Shown here in pieces: positions 1-8,365 of a DNA stretch of 64,000 bases. Position 1 is the first letter of the stretch. Each line of letters opens with the position of its first letter. This stretch comes from an uncultured Planctomycetaceae bacterium (GTDB lineage: Bacteria; Planctomycetota; Planctomycetia; Planctomycetales; Planctomycetaceae), in NCBI GenBank assembly GCA_937916515.1, contig CALFSX010000214.1, forward strand, positions 1 to 64,000, given 5' to 3'. Below the pieces are notes generated by a model. That model saw only the letters and a list, made by a program, of their open reading frames with translations. It was not told the origin of the DNA and did no database searches. The translations under genes were made by a program, and so were the position numbers.

Positions 1-1216
1 TTTCAGACGCCATTGGCAACAACAAAGAATGGCTTCCCGGACACGCTGCTAGCCGGAGAACTTGATGAATGGGGAGGACATTGTGGTCGAGGTGACGACT
101 ACCACTACCACACGGCTCCCGTCCATTTGGAAACCATTGTCGGCAAAGGGGTACGCTCTGGATGGATTCCCAATCTACGGCGAAACAGAAGCCGACGGTT
201 CGCCTGTTGGTGAGCTTGACGAGTTCAACGGGCAGTTCGACAAGGACGGGAACTACCACTATCACGCGACCAAAACATACCCGTACATTAACGGTGGGAT
301 GCGCGGCGAGGTCACTGTTAGAAGCGGGCAGATTGATCCGCAACCTCGCGATTCTCCGGTGCGGCCGCCCGGTGAACCATTGCGAGGAGCAACCATCACG
401 AACTTCGTACGCAAAGACGGTCGCTACCAACTTGACTATTCCGTGGCGGGGAAAAAAGCTTCGATTAGTTACGCGGTCAAGAATGGCAACGTGGAGTTTG
501 ACTACAAAGATCCAAACGGGAAGACTCGCACCGAATCCTATCGATGGTCAGTAGATCGAGCCGAGATTCTGCCCGATGCGGCCGATCGTCCGGAAGACAC
601 GAATGGCGAGACTGTCGGCCAAACAACATCGGCAATAGACAACAACGATCACCAGAGTAGCGGTTCGAACATGGTTGCCTCTTTGGCGGTGACCAGTTCC
701 GCCGTCGAATCAACTGGCGAAATCCAGTCGGACTTCACCTGCGACGGTTCCGGTGATACTCCGCCGCTTTCCTGGAGCCCCGGTCCCGACGGAACAGTCT
801 GTTACGCGTTAAACTTCTGGCATGTGCCCGGTCCAGGCGACGTGAAATCGTATTGGGTGCTGTACGACATTCCTGCCGACGTCACCAGTCTTCCGCGCAA
901 CGTTAACGGCATTGGCAAGTCGGGGCTGAACGACAAGGATCGTTCTGACTACGATCCGATTTGTTCTCGCGGCCCGGGCACAAAGGAATACAACATCACT
1001 GTGTATGCATTATCCCAGCAACCACAGTGGCCAGATGGCGGGGCCAATCGAGACGACTTGCTGAACACGATCGCTGACATCACTGTGGCAGAAGGCACGC
1101 TGACGTTTCAATACACGCGATCGGGCAACAGCACGTGGCTGCTTGTGCTTGCCAGCGGCGCGATGATCACGATCATCGCGTATCTTTCAGTTCTGCGTCG
1201 AAAGTATTTCAGCTGA
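1..1216 (+). CDS. YHYH-domain plus PEBP-like secreted/membrane protein, 5'-truncated and frameshifted
   Basis: The gene runs off the left edge. The first ~50 codons (frame 1) encode a YHYH-domain stretch with GGHCGRGDDYHYH, and the frame then changes: from about base 152 frame 2 continues it with YALDGFPIYGE and a second DGNYHYH motif. A run of four G at 148-151 is the likely slip site, since removing one G restores a single reading frame. Downstream the long open frame (from 62) contains a phosphatidylethanolamine-binding-protein (YbhB/Raf-kinase-inhibitor-like) domain, with PPLSWSPGPDG, YWVLYDIPADV and a C-terminal NITVYALS segment, followed by a hydrophobic helix and a basic RRKYFS tail that probably anchors the protein. 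The biochemical role of YHYH proteins is not known. The frameshift could be a sequencing error or true decay. Confidence 0.75.
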
Positions 1217-1281
1217 TTTGAAGTGCGGTCCGCCTATCCGACGAATCGTCAGGGCGTTTGCCAGATATTATCTGCAGCAGC

Positions 1282-1304
1282 AGGCCGCAGTGTTGTAGCG
1301 GCCT
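1282..1304. terminator. Hairpin between convergent genes
   Basis: AGGCCGC and GCGGCCT form a perfect 7-bp stem around a 9-nt loop in the 104-bp gap between the convergent YHYH/PEBP and DUF1501 genes. There is no clear U-tract, so a bidirectional terminator is an inference. Confidence 0.4.
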
Positions 1305-1320
1305 TCCAGTTGTTGCTATG

Positions 1321-2760
1321 TCAGGCGAAGATCTGATTGACAACGCGGCCATAGACATCGGTGAGGCGAAAATCGCGCCCAGCGTGTTTGTAGGTTAGCT
1401 GTTCGTGGTCGATTCCCAACGCGTGCAGGATCGAGGCATGGAGGTCGTGCATGTGCACTTTACCTTCAACTGCTTCGTGGCCGATTTCGTCAGTGGCTCC
1501 ATAGCTGAATCCCTTCTTCACGCCGCCTCCCGCCAGAAACACGGTAAAGCCTCGTGGATTGTGGTCTCTGCCATTGTTGCTTTGCGAAAACGGTGTCCGG
1601 CCGAATTCCCCGCCCCACCATACAAGCGTGTCTTCCAGAAGGCCACGCTGTTCAAGGTCCGCCAGCAGACCGGCGACTGGTTTGTCTGTTGCCGTCGCAT
1701 GATCCATATGTTTTGGCATATTGCTGTGCTGGTCCCAGCGGGGCGTGGGCGATTCGTCGGCATAGTTGATTTGCACAAACCGCACGCCTGATTCTGATAG
1801 CCGGCGTGCCAACAGACATTGCTTGCCGAAAGAATCAGTCTTTGCATGACCGATGCCGTACATTTGTTGAGTCGCGGCAGTTTCCTGATTAAGGTCCAAA
1901 ACAGCCGGAGCTTTGGCCTGCATTCTCCACGCAAGTTCGTAGCTTTTAATGACAGCTTCCAACTGGTCGTCGGGATGATGGCGTCGGTTAAGTTGTGCTT
2001 TGTTAAGTTGTTGTGTCAGCACAAAACGCTCCCTTGTTTCGGCAGGCGTAAGTTCCGGATTTTGAATGTGAGCGATCGTCATGTCGTTGATAGAACGGTT
2101 TGCTCGACCGATGGCAGTTCCCTGGCAGACGGAAGGCAGGAAGCCGTTCGAGTAATTCCGCGGCCCACCTTTGGTATCTGATGGCTGCAACTGAACAAAG
2201 CCAGGCATGTTCTGATTTTCTGTGCCGAGCCCATACATCAGCCATGCTCCCAACGAAGGACGCACAAGATTTGTGGCTCCCGTGTGCAGAAACAGCGTCG
2301 ACGGGCCGTGAGCCACGCCTTCCGTATGCATGCCTTTCAGAAAACAGAGGTCGTCAACGTGTTTCGCGATTTCTGGAAACAGCTCGCTTACGTACTGTCC
2401 GCATTGCCCATGTTGTTGAAATTTCCACAGCGGCTTCATCAACGGCCGTTGGCTGCTTTTACCGAATGTGGCGGTTCGCACCCCAACGAAGTCGATCGTT
2501 TTCTGATCGCGAGCGATCAACTGCGGTTTATAATCGAAGGTGTCGACCTGACTGGGGCCACCCTGCATGAATATAAAGATCACCCGTTTCGCCCGAGCGG
2601 GAAACATTGGCTGTTGTTCAACCAGCGACGCCGGTGACTGTGCCGTGCGACTGTCGGCGCGGACCGAATCCAGAGCCAGCATACTTCCAAGTGCCAGAGA
2701 ACCGAATCCGCAACCTGAAGTCTGAAGCCACGATCGTCGAGTTGTTGCGTACATTGTCAT
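1321..2760 (-). CDS. DUF1501 family secreted protein (Tat signal)
   Basis: A 479-residue member of the DUF1501 family, which is related to the alkaline phosphatase/sulfatase fold and very abundant in planctomycetes. The N-terminus has a twin-arginine-like RRSWLQ motif followed by a hydrophobic Ala/Leu/Gly stretch, implying Tat export. Family-typical motifs include IFIFMQGGPSQVDTFD near residue 60, GVAHGPSTLFLHTG near 160 and WWGGEFGRTPF in the C-terminal third. It starts 9 bp after the stop of the DUF1549/DUF1553 gene, and this pair is a stereotyped planctomycete operon. The exact substrate is unknown; a role in handling complex organic matter is often assumed. An in-frame ATG two codons in is an alternative start. 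Confidence 0.9.
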   Translation of the reverse strand: MTMYATTRRSWLQTSGCGFGSLALGSMLALDSVRADSRTAQSPASLVEQQPMFPARAKRVIFIFMQGGPSQVDTFDYKPQLIARDQKTIDFVGVRTATFGKSSQRPLMKPLWKFQQHGQCGQYVSELFPEIAKHVDDLCFLKGMHTEGVAHGPSTLFLHTGATNLVRPSLGAWLMYGLGTENQNMPGFVQLQPSDTKGGPRNYSNGFLPSVCQGTAIGRANRSINDMTIAHIQNPELTPAETRERFVLTQQLNKAQLNRRHHPDDQLEAVIKSYELAWRMQAKAPAVLDLNQETAATQQMYGIGHAKTDSFGKQCLLARRLSESGVRFVQINYADESPTPRWDQHSNMPKHMDHATATDKPVAGLLADLEQRGLLEDTLVWWGGEFGRTPFSQSNNGRDHNPRGFTVFLAGGGVKKGFSYGATDEIGHEAVEGKVHMHDLHASILHALGIDHEQLTYKHAGRDFRLTDVYGRVVNQIFA

Positions 2761-2769
2761 GATTGATCG

Positions 2770-5637
2770 TTAATCCAGATATCGAAAATCCATCGACGCA
2801 AACAGGGATTGGAAAATGGCCGTCCAGGCATCTTCCGAATCAGTACCGTGTTGTTCAAGCAAAGCCTGCACCACGTTTCGTTCCTCGGCAAACGGAACGC
2901 GGCCAACAGTCATTTGCCACCCTTGTGAAATCATCGGGTCTGCGTTAGCAGGGTCTGCTGTATGAGTCGAAAGAAAATGCTGAGCCGCTAAGCGAGATTG
3001 TTTTAAAATGTACGGACTATTCAGAAGAAACAGGGCCTGTGTCGGCAACGTGCTTTCGGCACGTCGTCCGGTCACCAGATTGGGGTTGGCCACATCGAAC
3101 ACAACAAACATTTCCGGCATGGAATTACGGAAGAATGGCACATACACGCTTCGCAGGTTTGCATCTTTCGCTTCGTGATCGTAGCCATTGTCGTAAATGG
3201 TGACGTTTTCGATTGTCAGCCCGCTGGTTGTTTTCAGATTAAGCTGCCCGTTTATCTGCAGCACAGAATCACGGATTGCTTCGGCTTCCAATCGTTTGCG
3301 AAACGCACGCGTCAGCAGCAGATTTCCGGAATCGGCGTCCACAAGTTCAGCGGGGGCAGTGGAAGAAAGTCGGAAGACTCGTGACGTTACGATGCTGCGG
3401 ATCAGCTGTTTGGTTGACCATTGATGTTCTGCCACAAACGTCGCCGCCAGATAGTCCAGCAGTTCCGAGTGCGTCGGCAGTTGCCCCATCTTCCCAAAGT
3501 TGTCTGGCGTTCGCACCAGGCCCTCGCCCAGCAGATGAAGCCAAACACGATTCACGTAAACGCGAGATGTCAGCGGATTTGTTTCGGAAGCGATCCAAGC
3601 CGCCAGTTGAAGTCGACCACTTTGGTTCGCAGGAATTAGAGGTTTTTCAGCAGACGATTGAGTTGCAGTTGAGGCGACTGACATGAAGCCGCGAGGAATG
3701 ATGTCGCCCAGATTGCGGATCCCGCCACGCACATGAATGTGCCAGTCCCCCGGTTCATCCTGATCACGGACGCTCATCGCTTCGGCGACAGCTGGTTTCT
3801 GACCTTGCCAAAGTTGCAAACGCTTCTCCAGCTGCGTCAGCTTTTTTGCCAATTGTCGCTGATCACCACGCTCCGATTCCGCAGAGGCTTCGTCTGTAGC
3901 TGGCAAAAACTGAAGGGCGTCGATAATCACGACACCTGGCCCTGATTTTTCGACGTCGATGGTGACCACCGCCGCCTGATCTTTCGAAAATGCATACATC
4001 CCCAGATCTGCAAAAACCGCGTCCAGCGGAGTTTTTCGCTGATCGATGGTAACCGTGTTTGAGCCTGCCGCGTGCTGAATTTCAACCGGCAAACTGCTGC
4101 AGCGGTCGGGCGAATAGTTATGGCACAGCCGAACCTGATAGTTGCCCGATTTCGGCAACTGGACTTTAAACGTAACTTTTCGACCGGCCTTCATCGACAT
4201 ATCGTGGCGATAGCCTTTGCCGACGAAGGGCGCTACAAAGACGGAATCAACCCAGGTGCCTTCGAATATGGCTTCAGTGTCATCAACTATCAAGCCCGGC
4301 AGAGATGCTGGATCAATCGCTTTTTTCGGTTTACCGATGGCTCGCTTGACAGGTTTCTGTAGTAGCTTGATTTCGCCCAGCAGTATTTGTTCGGCTGCCG
4401 TCCATTCGGCGAGTTCGTTGGCGTTGTTGGTCGCCTTCATCGGCGTTGTGACATAGCCGCTTACGTTACCCGGTGTTAACGTTTTAGTGCTGCGGAAGAT
4501 TCCTGCCATCGCGTAGTAATCGGAAGTTGGGACAGGATCGAACTTGTGATCGTGGCAGCGAGCACATCCAAGTGTCATTGCCAGAAACGTGCGGCCGATG
4601 GTATCGACCTGTTCGTCCACAACTTCCATCCGTAACAGCTCTTTGTCCTGCTGTTCGTAGTTTGTGGGCCCCAGCGTCAGGTATCCGACGCCGGTAACCT
4701 GATCATCGAACTGAGCTGCGGAGGTTGAAGGCAGCAGATCGCCGGCAATGTGTTCGCGAATAAGCTGATCAAACGGTTTGTCGTTATTGAAGGATTGAAT
4801 CACATAGTCACGAAACCGCCATGCATCCTTAAACATCAAACTACGGCCGCCACCGCTGGATTCTGCAAAACGCGTCGCATCCAGCCAATGTCGCCCCCAA
4901 CGTTCGCCGAATCGCGGTGAAGCCAAAAGCAGATCGGCGGTGTCAGCAATGGCTTTGTCGGAATCAATTTTCCATGCGTCGACGAATTCAGATATCTGAG
5001 CAATGTTCGGCGGCAATCCGATCAAGGTGAAATACAGTCGCCTGACAATCTGTTCCGGCGAAGCATCCTGAACGGGTGAAACGTTATTCTGGCGATGCCT
5101 GGCTGCAATGAATCGATCGATCGGAGTCCGTGACCAGGCGACATCCGTTGCAGTCGGGATCTCAGGTTTCGTGACCGGCTGAAAGCACCAGAAGTTCCGC
5201 CCTGCTTCAAGATCGATCGATTCACGAACCAGTGTTTTTCCTCCGGCCCGGGGATCGATGGCGCCATCTGTGATCCATTTTTCGAAGTCTGCAATGACAT
5301 TGTCGGGCAGTTTTCGATCGGGCGGCATTTCATACGATTCGTGCTTCAACGACGACAGCAACAAACTATCTTCCGGCTTGCCAGATACAATGGCCGGTCC
5401 GGATTCGCCGCCTTGAGCAACCCCAGCCTGCGAATCCAGCAGCAGCCCGCCTCGAACATTTTTTGCTTGCTGCGAATGACATTTGTAGCAATGCTCAACC
5501 AGCACAGGACGAATGTTCGATTCGAAAAACTCAACCTTCGCGTGATCGTCATCTGCTGCGACTGTTGCGTTCAAGCTCACATGAAAGCCAGCAACAGCGC
5601 ACGCAAAAAACAGCACAAAGGTCGTTTGATATTTCAT
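2770..5637 (-). CDS. DUF1549/DUF1553 planctomycete cytochrome-c-like secreted protein (PSCyt1)
   Basis: A protein of about 955 residues. I chose the ATG at 5637 because a clear signal peptide (MKYQTTFVLFFACAVAGF) follows it directly; an upstream in-frame ATG at 5688 would bury it. Domains in order: signal peptide 1-28; PSCyt1 cytochrome-like domain with CYKCH heme motif (C50, C53, H54); DUF1549 from about 170 with a second CARCH motif (C359, C362, H363); an inserted segment of about 140 residues resembling golvesin/Xly-type carbohydrate-binding domains (GKGYRHDMSMKAG ... GVVIIDALQFLPA); and DUF1553 in the C-terminal third (NPLTSRVYVNRVW). The protein is probably periplasmic. It forms an operon with the DUF1501 gene downstream. 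Heme binding is inferred from the two CxxCH motifs. Confidence 0.9.
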   Translation of the reverse strand: MKYQTTFVLFFACAVAGFHVSLNATVAADDDHAKVEFFESNIRPVLVEHCYKCHSQQAKNVRGGLLLDSQAGVAQGGESGPAIVSGKPEDSLLLSSLKHESYEMPPDRKLPDNVIADFEKWITDGAIDPRAGGKTLVRESIDLEAGRNFWCFQPVTKPEIPTATDVAWSRTPIDRFIAARHRQNNVSPVQDASPEQIVRRLYFTLIGLPPNIAQISEFVDAWKIDSDKAIADTADLLLASPRFGERWGRHWLDATRFAESSGGGRSLMFKDAWRFRDYVIQSFNNDKPFDQLIREHIAGDLLPSTSAAQFDDQVTGVGYLTLGPTNYEQQDKELLRMEVVDEQVDTIGRTFLAMTLGCARCHDHKFDPVPTSDYYAMAGIFRSTKTLTPGNVSGYVTTPMKATNNANELAEWTAAEQILLGEIKLLQKPVKRAIGKPKKAIDPASLPGLIVDDTEAIFEGTWVDSVFVAPFVGKGYRHDMSMKAGRKVTFKVQLPKSGNYQVRLCHNYSPDRCSSLPVEIQHAAGSNTVTIDQRKTPLDAVFADLGMYAFSKDQAAVVTIDVEKSGPGVVIIDALQFLPATDEASAESERGDQRQLAKKLTQLEKRLQLWQGQKPAVAEAMSVRDQDEPGDWHIHVRGGIRNLGDIIPRGFMSVASTATQSSAEKPLIPANQSGRLQLAAWIASETNPLTSRVYVNRVWLHLLGEGLVRTPDNFGKMGQLPTHSELLDYLAATFVAEHQWSTKQLIRSIVTSRVFRLSSTAPAELVDADSGNLLLTRAFRKRLEAEAIRDSVLQINGQLNLKTTSGLTIENVTIYDNGYDHEAKDANLRSVYVPFFRNSMPEMFVVFDVANPNLVTGRRAESTLPTQALFLLNSPYILKQSRLAAQHFLSTHTADPANADPMISQGWQMTVGRVPFAEERNVVQALLEQHGTDSEDAWTAIFQSLFASMDFRYLD

Positions 5638-6014
5638 GGCAGGGGGTAGAGCAGGTGGGAACGTGATGCGGCTTATAGTGTACCGCAATCGAGAAACGAG
5701 AGAACAGCGTCATTTCAAAGAATAACATGCCTTATACACGCTCCGAAGGCTTGTTAGATCTGCAGTCCCCCCTCGCTTGCCATGAACATCGCCCAACTAT
5801 TGAGCAATTCACCTTATGTTGAGGACGGTTCTGGCTCGTGGCAACCAGCCCGCATAGTCCGGTTCGCCTTCTTCGCGGCCACAAGTCAGCGAAATTCGCA
5901 GTAGTCTTGCGGTGCGACAATTGGTGGGCGATTCCCGCCCTACCGTTGATTGATCCCGACTTAAATGGTTCGCCGTTGCAGTCGCCTGCCACCGGCGCAC
6001 GAAGTGAGAAAACC
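5638..6014. other. Intergenic stretch, no gene seen
   Basis: About 375 bp between the divergently placed DUF1549 start and the repeat behind the peptidase gene. The open frames on the minus strand are short and overlap the repeat; none has a recognisable product. It probably holds the promoter for the DUF1549-DUF1501 operon, but I cannot point to -35/-10 boxes. Confidence 0.5.
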
Positions 6015-6098
6015 GTAGCGACAACGAAACGTCCAAGCGCTTGGAACCCGCCATCAGCTTCCGCACGCCACGCCACCAGGTCAAGGGCGAAGCCCATT
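6015..6098 (-). repeat. Dispersed 84-bp repeat, copy A
   Basis: A diverged copy that begins directly after the TAG stop (6099-6101) of the prolyl oligopeptidase gene, reading AATGGGCTTCGCCCTTGACC and then GGTGGCGTGGC. The far end matches GTTGTCGCTAC. The GGGC-TTC-GCCC hairpin is intact. Confidence 0.75.
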
Positions 6099-8231
6099 CT
6101 ACTGTTCGATTGTCATGCCCAGGTTCTTCGCCAGAAAGGCCCATTGGTCGGCGGCTTCTTCGATGATCTTGGCGGTGGGTTTGCCGGAACCATGGCCGGC
6201 TCGCGTTTCGATGCGGATCAGCGTGGGTGCTGTTCCGGACTGGCTGGCCTGCAACTGAGCGGCAAACTTGAAGCTATGCCCGGGAACGACTCGATCGTCT
6301 GTATCAGCCGTCGTGACCAGAGTTGCCGGGTATTGCACTCCGCCCTGCAAATTGTGGTACGGTGAATAGGCTTTGAGAGCTTTGAATTCTTCCGGATTGT
6401 CAGCACAGCCATAATCGTCCGTCCAGAAGCGTCCGGCGGTGAATTGGTGAAATCGCAGCATGTCCATCACTCCCACGGCCGGCAGACAGGCGGCGTAAAG
6501 ATCGGGACGTTGAGTCATGCAGGCACCAACCAGCAGGCCACCGTTGCTTCCGCCTTGAATGGCGAGCTTCTTTGAGGACGTGTACTTGTTGCTGATAAGC
6601 CATTCGGCAGCTGCGATGAAGTCGTCGAAGACGTTTTGCTTCTGAAGCCTGGTTCCGGCCTTGTGCCACGGTTCACCGTATTCGCCGCCGCCTCGAAGAT
6701 TGGGCATCGCGAAGACTCCCCCAAGTTCCATCCACGTTAAACGGCTGACACTGAAACCTGGCGTTAACGAAATGTTGAATCCTCCGTAGCCGTACAGCAG
6801 CGTTGGATTGTTTCCGTCAAGCACCAGACCTTTTTTGTGGCAGATGAACATCGGCACTTTCGTGCCATCCTTGCTTTCGTAAAAAATCTGTTTTGTTTCG
6901 TAATCGTCGGGATTGAAGGCTACTTTGGCCTGCCGCAATAAAGTGCTTTCGCCGGTTGACATGTCGTAGCGATAAGTGCTGGGAGGCGTTGCGAAGCTGC
7001 TGAAGCTGTAGAACGTTTCTGTGTGATCCATCTTGCCTTCAAAGCCAGATGCTGCACCAATGCCGGGGAATTTCACTTCGCTGATGAACTTACCGTTAAG
7101 CCCGTAAACTCGAACCTGAGTCTTCGCGTCTTTCAGGTATTGGCCAATGATCGAACTGTTGACGATCGTTGCGCTGGTCAGCGTGTTTTCTGTTTCAGGG
7201 ACGATTTCTGTCCAGTGATCCACGGCAGGCTGATCCAGATCAATTTCAATGATTCGTCGTTTCGGCGCGTCTTTGTTGGTCTGGAACAGCAATCGCGTGC
7301 CGTTGTTGCCGATAAACGTGTATTCGAATTCGAAGTTATCGATCAGGTCGATCGGCTGAGAATCCGGACGGCGCAAATCTTTGATGGTGACTCGGTAGCG
7401 ATCGTCTGTTCCCTTCCAGACGGTGATGACCAGATAGTGCCCGTCTTCCGAGACTTCCGCGTTGAAACCCCATTCCGGCTCATCGGGTCGTTGGTAGACG
7501 AGCGTGTCTTCAGACTGAGCCGTCCCGACAGTGTGATAGTAGACTTTTTGGTTGAGATTCAGAGACTGAAATGCGGCTCCTTCAGCGGGTTCGTCGTAGC
7601 GAGAATAGTAGAAGCCTTTGCTGTCGGGAGTCCACGAGATTCCACTAAACTTGATCCATTTCAATTCGTCGTCCAGCAGTTTGCCGGATTCGATTTCCAT
7701 AATCCGCCATGTGCGCCAGTCTGAACCGCCGTCCTGAATTCCGTAGGCCGCGTACTTGCCGTCGTCGCTGAATTCTGTGCCGGAAAGAGCGACGGTGCCA
7801 TCGGCGGACCATGTGTTCGGGTCAATCAGAATCTTTGGCTCGTCTTCCAGAGTATCCTGCATGTACAGCACGTTTTGGTTTTGCAGGCCATCGTTACGGA
7901 AGAAGTAATAGCGACCTCCTTCTTTGGACGGAGCACTGATTTTTTCGTAGTTCCACAGTTCGGTCATCCGCTTTTCGATGGCGTCGCGACCGGGCAGGTT
8001 TTTCAGATAGGCGAACGTAATCTTGTTCTGAGCTTCGACCCAAGCAGCCACGTCTTTGGATTCTCGAACGTCGTCTTCCAGCCAGCGATACGGGTCGTCG
8101 ACTTTGGTGCCGTGAAAATCGTCAACCTGATCGACTGTTTTCGTTTCTGGATACACAAGATTGCTTTCGTCAGCAAAAGCAGTGGATGTGAGAGACGCGG
8201 TAACGACAGCAAAGGTATAGATTCGCAGCAT
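6099..8231 (-). CDS. Prolyl oligopeptidase (family S9A), secreted
   Basis: A 710-residue serine peptidase that cleaves short peptides after proline. The start at 8231 is chosen because it gives a signal peptide (MLRIYTFAVVTASLTSTAFA) and has a CTGGAG ribosome site about 8 nt upstream; the longer open frame to 8357 has no such support. The N-terminal part starts with the family hallmark YPETKTVDQVDDFHGTKVDDPYRWLED and forms the seven-bladed propeller. The C-terminal alpha/beta-hydrolase domain shows the nucleophile in GGSNGG (S562), the acid in TADTDDRVVP (about D645) and the base in RAGHGSGKP (H680), close in spacing to the classical enzyme. The signal peptide points to peptide digestion in the periplasm. 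A dispersed repeat begins at its stop codon. Confidence 0.95.
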   Translation of the reverse strand: MLRIYTFAVVTASLTSTAFADESNLVYPETKTVDQVDDFHGTKVDDPYRWLEDDVRESKDVAAWVEAQNKITFAYLKNLPGRDAIEKRMTELWNYEKISAPSKEGGRYYFFRNDGLQNQNVLYMQDTLEDEPKILIDPNTWSADGTVALSGTEFSDDGKYAAYGIQDGGSDWRTWRIMEIESGKLLDDELKWIKFSGISWTPDSKGFYYSRYDEPAEGAAFQSLNLNQKVYYHTVGTAQSEDTLVYQRPDEPEWGFNAEVSEDGHYLVITVWKGTDDRYRVTIKDLRRPDSQPIDLIDNFEFEYTFIGNNGTRLLFQTNKDAPKRRIIEIDLDQPAVDHWTEIVPETENTLTSATIVNSSIIGQYLKDAKTQVRVYGLNGKFISEVKFPGIGAASGFEGKMDHTETFYSFSSFATPPSTYRYDMSTGESTLLRQAKVAFNPDDYETKQIFYESKDGTKVPMFICHKKGLVLDGNNPTLLYGYGGFNISLTPGFSVSRLTWMELGGVFAMPNLRGGGEYGEPWHKAGTRLQKQNVFDDFIAAAEWLISNKYTSSKKLAIQGGSNGGLLVGACMTQRPDLYAACLPAVGVMDMLRFHQFTAGRFWTDDYGCADNPEEFKALKAYSPYHNLQGGVQYPATLVTTADTDDRVVPGHSFKFAAQLQASQSGTAPTLIRIETRAGHGSGKPTAKIIEEAADQWAFLAKNLGMTIEQ

Positions 8232-8365
8232 CGCGAGAACTCCAGAATTTGAACGTAAACAATAAGTACTTGACGCGGGACGCACGGAAGATACCGACGA
8301 TCGGAAGACGCGGAAGCGTAGCCACTTGATCGAAACAGCTTCCACAAGAATCAACATGGACGACG

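Noticed and set aside
7023-7724. 233-codon antisense open frame
   Set aside because: Antisense to the conserved prolyl oligopeptidase propeller; no domain of its own.
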